Source: Triops longicaudatus (lineage: Eukaryota > Arthropoda > Branchiopoda > Notostraca > Triopsidae). Taken from it: a DNA stretch of 64,000 nucleotides. A program made the position numbers and the translations under genes. Each line of letters opens with the position of its first letter. Position 1 is the first letter of the stretch. The notes below the pieces were generated by a model. It did not search any database, was not told where the DNA came from, and saw nothing but the letters and a program-made list of their open reading frames with translations. The stretch spans positions 34,911-98,910 of the forward strand of contig JAGQDJ010000078.1 in the NCBI GenBank assembly GCA_022885665.1, read 5' to 3'. Below are positions 50,601-61,190 of this stretch, piece after piece.

Positions 50601-53600
50601 GAAGCGATATCCACTTGACCTTTCCTCGGTCTTCGTCGCCTGACTCCCAGAAAGTTTCCGTAGAGCCATCAGTCAAACTACTTCCCATTGCTCCACGGCT
50701 CGAGCATTCCACTTCAGCGGATGACGTCACGTCTACCAAATCTTCTATTTGATATTCTCCCTAGAAAGAAAACAAAAATAAAATAGAAAAAAAACGAATA
50801 AAATAAAATTATAAGTGAGCAAAAATTTTGACAATTTCGCCTGTCACATACACGAATATCAGGAGAATCTTCGGGATCTTCTTCACATCGTGAAAGAATC
50901 TGGCTGATGTTACTAAACACGTGACTCCTATCAAAAGTAAAATGAGTGATTTTTCATTCGTACGTTAGAAGTGAAAATAGATATAGCTAGGACAATAAAA
51001 AAATAAACAACAAAAAAAAAAAAACATTACCGGTGTAAGAAAACTTGGTCAGAGGGCTGAAAATGGAGACCCCAGCATCTCACTGCCATCTGAAGTAAAG
51101 GCGAACCCATTGGCAGCCAAGCCATGACATCTGCTACAGTTTGGAGGAGACGATGGAAGGCTGTCACCAACGGCTGAATTCCTTCGCCCGCCCAAGGGCC
51201 CAAATCGGCTACTGGATGTTCGCACCAGCCCCTACCGGCTTCCTCTTCCTTCTTAGCCTCCCCTTTCTCACCAAGTGGAGGCCCAGGCTTGGTGAGAGCA
51301 GTAACCAGCCACCACAAGAGGTCATGTAAAGCCATAGGTTGAGAGACATTCCGCAGCAGCCACCTCAATACCTATCGACGGACGAAAAGACGTAAATTAT
51401 TTCCTATTTCGAACTGAAAAACGGAGGGAAATCCGAGGGTCATTAGGCCTAATACCTTAATATGACAGAGGAAAGCTTAGTTTTCTAATACGGTCCAACT
51501 GGTTCATAATAGTACACATAATATCGGTTTGCTTGCATGCAGTAATTATTTTAAAACAAATCTTTGCCAGATAATCAAAGACATTTTACAATGTATCCAA
51601 ATTTTGAAATCTATTTGATGTCACAGTCTAAACGAACGTACAAAATTCAGTACCACATCTAATTCAGTGTTGACTCAAGCTCTAGCGTTAGGCTGGAATT
51701 GTGCACGGAATTCTGCATATTGGCGGACTATTGTTTGCACTGAAAAATTACTTCGTCGCGCGTAAATGAGTTGACTGTTCTTCCAAGGAAATGGATGTCG
51801 ATCCAGGCCTTAGTAAGTTTACACGATAAATCTTTTGAGATAGCCTTTGGTTCTTTAAATAGTCGGGAGCTGGATTTCGCACGACGTCTACAACTACAGT
51901 ATTTGAATTCAATCTGATCTATGTGCACGTTTAAAACAAGAACATGACAAGCCTTGTTTTTCCATAACAAGTTTACTCTTAACGGTCACCAGCAGTCACG
52001 GATTCTTTAAGGCCATAGCAATGCAGAGTTTGTTGTAGAAATGAAAACTGACTTCCGACGTTCACTTTAGTAGCAGAAGAATGTGCTACACAAGAATCAC
52101 TAGGATACATAAAAGACAGAAAAGAAAGAAAGAAAGAAGACAAACGCTGGACAAGTGAACGCAAGACAAAATAAGAAAGCAGGATAAATAAAAAACGCAT
52201 TTTAGTTTTAATGTATAAGGCAAATTTTCTTATGATCTTCTCGTGCTATAACGACTCTTTCTAATGAAACACGAACGTAAGCTGACTGGGAACTTTTGCA
52301 CAAAAATTGTTTTCTAGTATCCACTACACACACAAAGGGCTTCTGAAAGAAAAGAAATAACCGGGCGGAGATTCACGTTTTTATTCGCGTTTATGGGGCT
52401 CAAGCGAATCACGATCGGTAAGTTAAAACTGAAACCACAAAATTTGTTTTCGATGAATTGTGCAGGAACTAACTGATTTCATAAATGAGACATAAAAATT
52501 CCGTAGTTCGATACTCATGAATCAGCTATTAAGGGAGTTTTATTCGTTAGACTAGCTTTGAGGTTTTCGATGTTGCAACCCAAATCATAAAAATACTTAT
52601 CAACTTCTGTGGTTGACACTCTTGCAGTACGTAGGATACGCCCGAGATGAGTCTCACTATGTGTTTAAGCCTAACGGGTACAATTTTAACGGCCTAATAA
52701 GAATGCTTGCACGCTTAGAGCAATTTTATCAGCTCAAAATATTCTGGTTTAATTTATTAACTTAGGAATGGCAACAACCCCACTGTGCGTAGCCAAATAA
52801 TAACACGACGAAAGTAGAAAAAAAAAAAAAACAACGAGAGCATATTTTACAGTTTAGGGAGAAAAAATGAAATGAAAGTACGCAGGAAACTCGTCCGAAA
52901 CTTCCAAAGCTCATCAAAACACCCAAACACAGAAACGCACATTCTTAACTGCTCATGACTTGCTTTTTTTAGATATGTTTGTACTTCATGTATAATAAGT
53001 TTAGTCTGTAACACACGCGCTGTAATTACTGTCAAAACTATGCTTAAAAAGTAAGTTACTTACGTCCATGGCGAAGACGCGGCAAGCAGACTTCCGTAAA
53101 GCATGCGTCATGACATTTTGCAATTTCATGAGATCTAAACGCTGGACGATAAGCTTCATAGTAGGCGTGGCCATGATGTCTCCACTTCTGACCAATTTCT
53201 GCAGTGCTACGGAAGGACAGCAAAGGAAAGACAGGCCCGCTTCGGAGTGTTCTCCGTTGCAACTGCTACTATTGTTGCGCTTCCGTGTCATCGCCATGAA
53301 TGGTTTCGTGGTTTCTGGTAAGGTCAAAGGCTGGCCCATCATGGAAATGGAGCGATGAATAGCTCTCGGAGTGACATCGTGATCTCCCTGGACCGAAGAA
53401 GATGTCGTTTCGGGAGACGGCGAGAATTCGTGGCCGTCTAACTCATTGCTCTCAGGCTGCAACGCGCTGGCGCACTGGAAACCTCCTCCTTCATCGTGGT
53501 CCGCGCTGCGAATCGCGAGTTTCATGTTAACACTCGAGGGTGGATCACTCGCTGAGGCCAAGTCGAGAAGAAACATTGCGTTATTGCGCATAACCAAGTG

Positions 53601-56600
53601 CAGCTCAAGCGCATGCGCAGGCCCGGGCACAGGATTGGCGTTAGATGCCGCTACTGCCGCTGATAAAGCCTTCTTTTTCGCGCGCTTAGAAGTTGAAGAA
53701 CGGGAAGGCTGAACTGACACGTTACAGCTCTCGCACGTACCAGCTTCCCATGCAATAGCGCAGCCGCACGGCTCCGCCTTCTTCTTTTTAATGCTTCTCC
53801 GTTCGCGAGGTTCGCTCTTCATCGGTGTGACGACCGTTCCCAGCCATGAGGGAGTGGCTAGGGCTTCTTGCTCTATCAGTTTGGTCGTCGCTTGAGACAA
53901 TGCCTCCCATAAGCGAACCAAGAGGCAAAGAGCAGGTGGGAGGAGCGAACTGCCCGAATTCTGCGCTGACTGGGAACTGACACCGGACACTGACTCCGGC
54001 ACTGGGGCGGGCACAGGACTGGAATCCGGAGTCTGGATCTCATCCAAGATTTCTTGGTGCGGTGGAGCGAAAGGGAACCTGTGAGGCGTGTCTTGCGTCT
54101 TATACTGGCCGTAGTTCGCGGAACTCACTTCCACAGAGTGACGCTGGCGTGCTTTTTGCTGTCGAGCAGCCGGGGTGAGATTTTTCTGCGGGCGCAATAC
54201 TACAGTACTCTCGGCGCAAGTTTTCGAGTTCGCTTCGGTGGCGAGCGTTTTGGGCAACGTTGGGTGGAATTTGAGGAAGGAAGCAACCGCCATTGCATCG
54301 TGAACCACACCTTCGTGCCAGAGGACGGCAGCAAAGATTGAACGCATAGCTGTAGCTTGTGACGGGCTTAACGCTTCTGGTACAGGTTCTTTGGTTAACG
54401 GGGGAGCAGCAAGGTCACTGGACGACTGAGTCTGGCTGGTTAGAGGAAGCTGAAGAGAAGGTGGGTCTGATGTGTTCCTGTGACGCCATTTGCGAGTGAT
54501 TTTAGGTGAGGAACGTGGAGAAGACCGACGAGTTGAGGTGGAAGGATGACCGACATCTGGGGCGGAGCCCAGGCTGAAGTGAGGCTTTACTGGGACTTCC
54601 GGACTCGTCTGGGTTCCTGACGAAGTCAAAGGACTGTTGCTACGACTCTTTGATCCTTCTCCTTAAAAGATCAACAAATAACACGCACAATTTTTAACGA
54701 TTTTAACAAATTTGCAAAAGATACTAGTTCATAACTGACTTAACTATCAAAGAGCGAACTAAAAACCCACAAGAAGCGAAAACGGAAACAAATTCAGAAG
54801 AATAGTAACTATTGAAGAAACAAATTGTTACAGAAGAAAGTAATACAGATGAACAGTTGTAATTTCGATAAAGTTGTTGCGATTTTGTAAGGGAATTACG
54901 TTTACCTGAAGACAAGGACGGTTTGGACTGGGCGCTTCGGCGAAGGGAATGTGGACTAGCAGGAGGCGTGGCTCCATTGCCGTTGGCTCGACTTTCGCCA
55001 ATGGCTTTTACCAGATCTTTGACCGAGATTCCAAGCAACTCAGGTGGCATACAGCGTGACGAAGGGGGCGACGCAGCAGCTGAGGATTCCGCAAGTTGCT
55101 TGGATGATGAAGCTGCTGCATGTGCCGCAGAATCGGCGTTCTTGTCTTTGTCGTCCCTGCGAAGCCATTTTTGCCAAACAGAAAACCGGGAGGACGTACT
55201 TATTGCGGTTTCGTCCTTTTCGGGACCCCCTGAAGCTGCAGAAGAGGCTTCCGGGGACTTACTAGGGATTGCTACAGGCAAAGAACCTTGCTCCTCTTTT
55301 TTGCCGAAGCTAAATAAATGTGTTGTAGGCAAAGATGACTTGGCTGCTCCAAAATCAAAACCCGGATTCGCATAAGACCCACTGTCACTTCCACAACCTA
55401 ACAAAACGCAAAAAAGAGACAAAGGAAGAAATTTGGCTGTAAATTTCTCCATTCTGGCATTCAGCACTTTTTGCATTCTCATAATTTGTGTTAGGTGTCA
55501 ACAACGTCAATATAGTAAAATCTCGTTACAGCAACCTTTTTGGAACCGAACAACTCTTCCATATTTCCAAATTTCCTTTGACTTGACGTTTTTCTATACA
55601 TTTGCATAACTCGGTACCAAACAACCAGTCTACTGCAACAGATACTTCGTCAACAACAGTTTGTTAGAACGAGACCCTACTGAATTTGTTTTATGCTTTT
55701 AATGTTACAACCTGGTAAAGACAGTCAACTGAAATAGAGGAAAGCCAGCATGAGCTAACGAAACAAACATAAATAAAACGTATTACATATACAAAATAAA
55801 TCATCCGAGAAAGAAAGAAATTCTCAGTTTGCCTCTAAAGACAATAGCTTCCTAAGAAAGTGGTACCGAAAATATATGCATTTTTAGGACAAAAAGCTTA
55901 CTTTCGACGAGGTCACTCTCGTGTTGGAGATACACCATATCATTCCGGCTAACAGCTAGGGACCACGCTTCACCCTCGAAACTAAAACAGTGCTGCCTTA
56001 CCGAAGTATTGGGATCTAGTCTTACCCATATCCCATCAGCCGTGACTTTCTGAAGAAAAAAATAATTAGAAGAATAATTATAATGATAAAAAATCAGATC
56101 GTGTACAAGAACGACGGAAAATACAAAAGTGAAATAAAGACGTTATAGAAAGCTACTTATAGACGCCTGTTTTCATGTTTTTCAGTATTACTGTTATCCC
56201 GTTAATAAAAGGAAGAAAAGAAAAATATATCAAGAATTATGTGATGAGCTATTTGCCGTGCTGCTCGTACTTCTTCAACTACGTTGACTTGATTGCCCAT
56301 TACAAGCATTCCAACAGGCAAGGCTTGCAAACTAGCTTGACCCCTAACGTTATGTCCCGACGCTCCGCATTTGACAACGCGGTAGGAACCCGGTCCCCGA
56401 AGACGCATGCTGGTTGCTACGTCCCCAGGGACTTGCTGAGATTCTTCCACGGGGAACAGTAACGTTTTGCTCAAGTGTTGGTGGTATTGTAGACACCATG
56501 CTTCGGGGTAGCCGCTTTTGCAGTGCTGAAGGGTTGATTCGGCACTGAGTCTAAGCCAAACTCCGTCATCATTCCTCATCTGAGAACGTACAAAATTTCA

Positions 56601-59600
56601 CGTGATCATGAATATTCTAACCAGAGATGGGAAATGGACAAAGACGTTTTACTTGTTCTATAAAGGAAATGGTTCCGTGGTTGGGCACAATACCGATTTG
56701 TTCGCCTTGTAAGGAAGGTTGAGATCGAACCCGCAAGCCGGCCGTACTTTTGGCAATGTACTGCCGTAGGCGATTGGGGGGATTGCTCATTTTCCGTGTG
56801 GCCATAGAAGGACAAGGTGGCAGCGTCCCGGCAGGCGGTTCACGGACTTGCACTTGATACACCTTTAAATGGAGATAATGAAGCATTTGAGAAGTTCAAT
56901 GGATGATCTCATAACCAATTCTTTTTTAGACGCTTATTACGCACCTCTTCCATCGGATATCCGTCTAGCGTAACGTGGATGTGGTAAGCACCCGCGGCGG
57001 AGGGAGTCCAATGGGCCGAATACGTGCCATCAGTATGAGGACGCACTAACATCGTTTCCGACGCTCGACGCACTGGTGGCGATGCAAAGCGAAGTTCCTC
57101 GAAAGAATAATTCTCGAAGGCCTGTAGGTCGAAAACCAAAATCAACAATAATTCATATATGACGTAAACCATGTTAAGCAACTAAGTGGAACATTTCTTC
57201 TAGCACGTAGACCCACGGCTACTAAACTTTGCTGACACTGATTCTCAATTTTGTGAATTATGTTTCTACGCTAGGTTCCTTCGAATTTTGTTATCAACAA
57301 GACACAAACTGCGCGAAGTCCATAATCGTTACTACTTTTTAATTATAACTAGGATTATGGACGACGGTATATTTCGGTTAAATACTCCGCCTCGACAAGC
57401 TTGTTTTAAAAGCGCTTTTAGCGGTTAAAATTACACCAAATTGACAAACAAATTTTCACGACGAAAATGTGGACCTATCCTAACTTTATTTAAGAAATCA
57501 CTATCTTTTTTTTTCTTTACATTCCGAAAGTTGTGCATACCGCGACATTAAATGCATTAACTTCTTCATGAAGTTTCCCATGGCTTACGTATGCATGTTG
57601 GGTTAAATGCGTTAATTAAATGAAAACAAGTAAAATTAGGTCAAATTTTGCTAGTTCCGAGTTAGGTTAGATTGTAGAAAAGAAGGGATTTGAGAGATAT
57701 TACCGAAAAGTACTTTTAGTTATTCTGTCCCTTGTTGCCAAAAGGCAAGAGACGGTTTCAAGGGAGATGTGCTATAACAAAGCTTTTGGTACTTCTTTAA
57801 CACATCTAAATCCGTGAATTTTAAGGTGTGACGCACGGGACTGTCTTTTGCAAAACGAAATAAATAAATTTATAACATTCATTAAATGTTGCTTAAAGGC
57901 TCAAAAAATTTTATTTCTATAGAGAAGTGAACCCAGGTTTCTGACCAGAGGTTCAGTACTGCATGGGATTCCATTTCAGGAGAAGGGTGACCCCCAAAAA
58001 TCTCCAGTTTTGGGGGTGTTGTCGGATGTTCTATTATCGTTACAGGAAAGTCTATAGTTGGCTGATGACGGAAACGACAAAGACACACTGCTGAACTTCT
58101 CCTTGTACGAATCATTTGCCTTTTCACAAATGATCAGAAGAATTAAGCGTTTGTGAGGTTCGCTTTACATTAATTCTTCTGGGTCTCGTTTTACATTGTT
58201 ATCATACGAGTTTAGTCGAACTAATAATCTGACTAAATAATAATCGGACTTCATGAAAAAAAAATCTGAACTTATTCCGTCAAGCGGGGTAATTCTGAAC
58301 ACGTGGGGTTACAATGAATATTTTATAGGAAAGAGTAGGCTATCTACGGCTCCTCACCTACTCACATCAAAACGCTGCAACCTTTTGCCCCGCGGCAAAC
58401 TAAAAACTGTAAACTGTCTCTCAAAAAAGTAGCAGAGAACAGCAGAAAGTGAAAGAAGTGCTAATGTGAGAAGGAATATAAGTTACCCCATAACCAGGGT
58501 TTACCCACCCTCCCCCAGAAATGTGACTTTACAATGTTAAGCATAGGCGACTGCAAAGTGTAAAAAAATGTCCATGCCCCCCCCCCCCCCCCACACACAC
58601 ACACCGAACCAAAATTCTGGATACGGAAATTGGCTTAAGAATTCGTATTCCGCCGATCTCTTTTCATTACCGCTTTTTCCAAAACAATAATTTTTTTCCA
58701 ATAAAATGCTCAAGGGCGTTCTAATGATCTACGTTAACCATGCCAAAATGACACTTTCTGCCAAATTGCTATTTCTGAATTTTGGTCGAGCATTTTTTCT
58801 TTGCGTTCAAAATTGTACTGAAAGCGAGATAATTTTGAAGATCAACTTTGAGAATACTTCAGAAATTATAAAGTGAAATCGAAAATCAAAGGTTGCTTTT
58901 TGTTTTGCTTTTATTAAAAATATTAGCCAAATCATATAGGAAAAAGGAAAAGAATAAACGTTTTCATTAGGAACTGTCACATTTGACGATTTGAACTAAT
59001 TCGTGTTTTCCTTGGATTCAACTCGGTTAGGGATTGCAGCAGTTCAGGCTAGAATAAGGTCATAACGTAACACAATTATAGTCTGACAAAGAATTCTCTC
59101 CGACTACAGAAAATTCTGGATCTGATAAAAAAAGACGCTGGCCCGTGAGGGGATCGAACCCGCGACCTTGGCGTTATTAGCACCACGCTCTAACCAACTG
59201 AGCTAACAGGCCTCTGTTTTGTCCCGGCCCCTCCTCTTTCTTTGAAACTGATCCTTGTTTTGCGTAATACTATCTATGGATGCACGACAGTACATTACAT
59301 ACCTTCATAAGTGTAATGGCGTGGTATTTCATCTTGTCTTTGACAGAAGCCTCATACCGCACGCCGAGCATCATCGGCCAGCTCAAGTCGCCGTTATGGG
59401 ATGGACTCGTTCCCGAGTCAGTAGGCGTGGTTGCGTCACCAATGCCACTTCCACTTCTTCCCACATTACCTGTACCATCCGCAGGTATTGCTTTAACTTC
59501 AACCTGCGAAAGAAATTAAAACGAGTTATAATTCATAAAGAAAATAGCCAACAAAGAAAATCATTCAGAAATTCCAACGAAATGTTACTGAATTATACTA

Positions 59601-60128
59601 CATAAAATATACAATACTACAGAGAAATTACGATGATCGATAAAATTCTAGACCGGTAAATTCTTATACGCTAGTCAAACAACACTGTAAAAAAAGTAGA
59701 GTTCAACATAAGACACCGGCAAACGGAGAAAAAATTCGCTTATTCACGATGTAAGAAATCTGCGAAAGTTTCGTGACAAGGCACAAATAGTGACACAACT
59801 CAAAGTGAAATTAAGAAAGCTTACTTTGAGATTCGGCACGTGAACAGTCTGCGCGTACTGATCCCGCGTAAGGACGGTGAGAACGGCGGGCCAACCCGCT
59901 CGTAAGCCGTCGCCAATGAGTACCGCCTTCCGTTCGCGTTTGCCGCGTTGTGATGCCCCGCCCTCTTTGTTCGGCGCCGCCGAAAACACGCCTCCCGGGA
60001 ACACCAATGAACAATGGGCCGGATCCAACACGGATTGAGGCTGCAACCATCTCGCCAATCTCCCACCCGAAGTAGAAGGCGTGGCTTGGACCAAATCGTG
60101 CAGAAACTCCCGTTCTTTCCCTTCGACA
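46369..60128 (-). CDS. hiw (MYCBP2): PHR-family E3 ubiquitin ligase (Highwire/RPM-1/MYCBP2), C-terminal ~2190 aa
   Basis: Twenty-five phase-consistent exons: 60128-59825, 59503-59303, 57121-56945, 56862-56653, 56579-56271, 56049-55902, 55397-54906, 54661-53064, 51371-51031, 50927-50852, 50760-50536, 50401-50108, 49981-49859, 49661-49545, 49466-49353, 49289-49153, 49006-48784, 48725-48507, 48423-48295, 47936-47667, 47605-47420, 47287-47180, 47079-46900, 46843-46567, 46484-46369. Order and sequence follow human MYCBP2 closely: filamin-type region, ENYSFEELRFASP, DDGVWLRL, WHEGVVHDAMAVASFLKFHP, DGSTETFWESGDEDRGK, DLKEHMVGILFSGSKLTQLQ, HEGCGRVKLFWL, the RING and the tandem-cysteine domain, ending CGVCRNAHTF. 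PHR ligases restrain synapse and axon growth, notably by removing DLK/Wallenda. The vertebrate N-terminal half (RCC1-like and PHR domains) is not in the window. The first exon could start at 60120 instead (phase 1). Confidence 0.97.
50108..50927 (-). other. DOC/APC10-like domain of the PHR ligase
   Basis: Exons 50927-50852, 50760-50536 and 50401-50108 encode SSRGAMGSSLTDGSTETFWE, WISLQVPAHVTVHLATLYVD and WFRFELKGPDNSLRVRQVRL, then QQRNCEAETLSVFRLLTSQ. This is the DOC-type beta-sandwich annotated in MYCBP2 family members. A TGACGTCA octamer at 50722 lies inside the coding sequence. Confidence 0.85.
51372..53063 (-). other. Large intron within the PHR gene
   Basis: A 1.7-kb intron between the 1.6-kb exon and the exon starting VLRWLLRN; phases agree at both ends (0). 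No nested gene or repeat is recognised in it. Confidence 0.8.
57990..58017. repeat. Perfect 10-bp hairpin
   Basis: ACCCCCAAAA (57990-57999) and TTTTGGGGGT (58008-58017) form a 10-bp perfect stem with an 8-nt loop, in a PHR intron. Confidence 0.85.
58262..58420 (+). repeat. Fragment related to the hAT element at 4.6 kb
   Basis: This segment aligns, in the same orientation, to about 4740-4900 inside the hAT-like element. Shared stretches include TCTGAACAC, TTATAGGAAA and GTAGGC-ATCTAC with similar spacing, roughly 70% identity over the best 90 bp. No matching ends are seen, so it is probably a truncated relic. Confidence 0.6.
58577..58603. repeat. C16 run and (AC)n microsatellite
   Basis: Sixteen C followed directly by an AC dinucleotide run. 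Length is uncertain in any single assembly. Confidence 0.95.
59127..59133 (-). terminator. RNA polymerase III terminator of tRNA-Ile
   Basis: A T7 run on the minus strand begins six bases beyond the tRNA 3' end, as expected for Pol III termination. Confidence 0.85.
59139..59212 (-). tRNA. tRNA-Ile, anticodon AAT
   Basis: On the minus strand a 73-nt cloverleaf plus discriminator A. The acceptor stem pairs GGCCTGT with ACGGGCC (one G-U). The D-arm region reads TTAGCTCAGTTGGTTAGAGC (internal A box), the anticodon AAT is at 59178-59176 in CTAATAA, and the T arm reads CGGGTTCGATCCC (B box). No intron. It lies in the sense orientation within an intron of the PHR gene. Confidence 0.97.
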
Positions 60129-60549
60129 CTAGACAAGAAACCCCAAGAAGCTCGATTAACATAAGCGATTTAAACCTAAACCCTTCCTGGCTTTCTTCTT
60201 AACCCCTAACGAAAAACACATTGTAAACAGCTTCCATTATAACTTCATCCATGACTCCGCATTTCTAAACAGTTTTGGAAGAATGCCCCGAGCTTCTTGT
60301 TTCAAAAGCCAGGTAACCTTATGAATAAATCTTCATTTTTTCTTTCAAAGTCTCTCGAGACAGTCGACACCTTCTTGGCGTCCTTGATTAGTCACTTTGC
60401 ATGCTGGCCATACAAAATTCACGTTTTACCCAAAACGAACATGGAAAACGAGAACGAGGGGAGAAACCAGTTCCTCGTCTCTTCCATCTTTTCTCTCTTT
60501 GTATATCTCTCCTCTTTTCTTTTTCGGATTCCCCGTTCGCTATTGTGAC

Positions 60550-60722
60550 CAGTGTGTAATCCCAGCTTCGCAGCAAGGCCCCATAATCCGCGGATTGGGT
60601 TGCTCGCCACAAAAGCAGCTGTTGCCTCGCTCATTTTCGCCATAGCCGTGCTAGCAAGGGAAGCACTCGTTTTTAGAGGACGAGTCCAAAGCTCGTTAGT
60701 CGCTCTACAGGCCCAAACGCGG
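60550..60722 (-). CDS. Possible additional upstream exon of the PHR gene
   Basis: An open minus-strand frame reads SASLASTAMAKMSEATAAF then NPIRGLWGLAAKLGLHTG, ending at a candidate donor (gtcaca, phase 1). If the next exon begins at 60120 (acceptor after AAG, phase 1) the join reads GLHTG-KEREFLHDL and stays in frame. A candidate acceptor lies at 60723-60724 (tctag). The composition looks coding, but the donor is weak, the frame is closed by a TGA just upstream, and I cannot confirm the match from memory. A different frame of the same stretch fits the 60128 acceptor. Confidence 0.35.
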
Positions 60723-60926
60723 CTAGACTCGTGTAATCAAGTGTCTCGCAGCTCAATCGGAAACTCCACGTTGTCAAGATCCGAGTTGCATTTATTTTCG
60801 ACTGTGATAAAGCCCTGGGAATAATAAATCGCTTTCGATCCTGGAATTCCACTGGAAAAAAATATTGCGTTTTGAAAACGAAGTGGTGATGAAAACAATT
60901 TTGAAAGCACGATTGTCTGTGCGGCG

Positions 60927-61190
60927 ATGGGAAAGCTGATTAAAATGAGGTGCGTGCAACAACAACCTTGGTTGTTGGTGGTGTTGTGCTTCATCACCTC
61001 GGTCAGCTTCTGGGCCCAGGAATGTAACGCTGTCTCAGTCCGATTTGAGGCAGAAGATTCGCAACCCCGATTAGGTCACGCCCCCTCGTTGGTGCAGTTG
61101 ACCTCTTCGCTATGCAACGATTCGCGTTGTCGCTGCGTTCACGAAAATCGGGAAACCGTTTTGCAGTGTTTCTGCAGTCCTCAAGATCAA
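60927..61190 (+). CDS. First exon of a predicted secreted or membrane protein (partial)
   Basis: An ATG at 60927 (or 60945) opens a frame with a strong signal peptide (WLLVVLCFITSVSFWA, likely cut near ECNA) followed by SVRFEAEDSQ and a compact cysteine cluster C-x5-C-x-C-x9-C-x-C. It ends CSPQDQ at a consensus donor, gtatgt (phase 0). The cysteine pattern resembles the N-terminal cap of extracellular leucine-rich-repeat proteins (for example chaoptin-like), but no LRR is present in this exon. No second exon is recognised before 64000. It is transcribed opposite to the PHR gene, either head-to-head or nested in a PHR intron. Confidence 0.45.

Larger units (their letters stand above)
57122..59302 (-). 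other. PHR intron carrying a tRNA gene and repeat fragments
   Basis: A 2.2-kb intron inside the filamin-type coding region. It holds a tRNA-Ile gene (59139-59212), a fragment of the same repeat family as the hAT element at 4.6 kb (58262-58420), a C16 run followed by (AC)n (58577-58603) and a 10-bp hairpin (57990-58017). Confidence 0.8.
56271..60128 (-). other. Filamin-type and adjoining region of the PHR ligase
   Basis: Exons 60128-59825, 59503-59303 and 57121-56945 encode the Ig-like filamin-type repeat: GWPAVLTVLTRDQYAQTVHV at its start, FENYSFEELRFASPP in the middle, and TYSAHWTPSAAGAYHIHVTL near its end. Two later exons (56862-56653, 56579-56271) encode STAGLRVRSQPSLQGEQIGI and DDGVWLRL motifs and a second related unit, VVKCGASGHNVRGQASLQAL, continued in 56049-55902 (GIWVRLD, EGEAWSLA). 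The paired units look like SH3-like repeats. They are a conserved core of PHR proteins. Confidence 0.85.

Noticed and set aside
53446..55375. Several plus-strand frames of 70-150 codons
   Set aside because: They overlap antisense to PHR exons 54661-53064 and 55397-54906, whose coding is supported by homology and phase.
60737..60860. Minus-strand frame AIYYSQGFITVENKC after a good acceptor (tttttttccag)
   Set aside because: It closes with TGA without a donor and cannot be joined in phase to the next PHR exon; not called as an exon, though the acceptor is noted.
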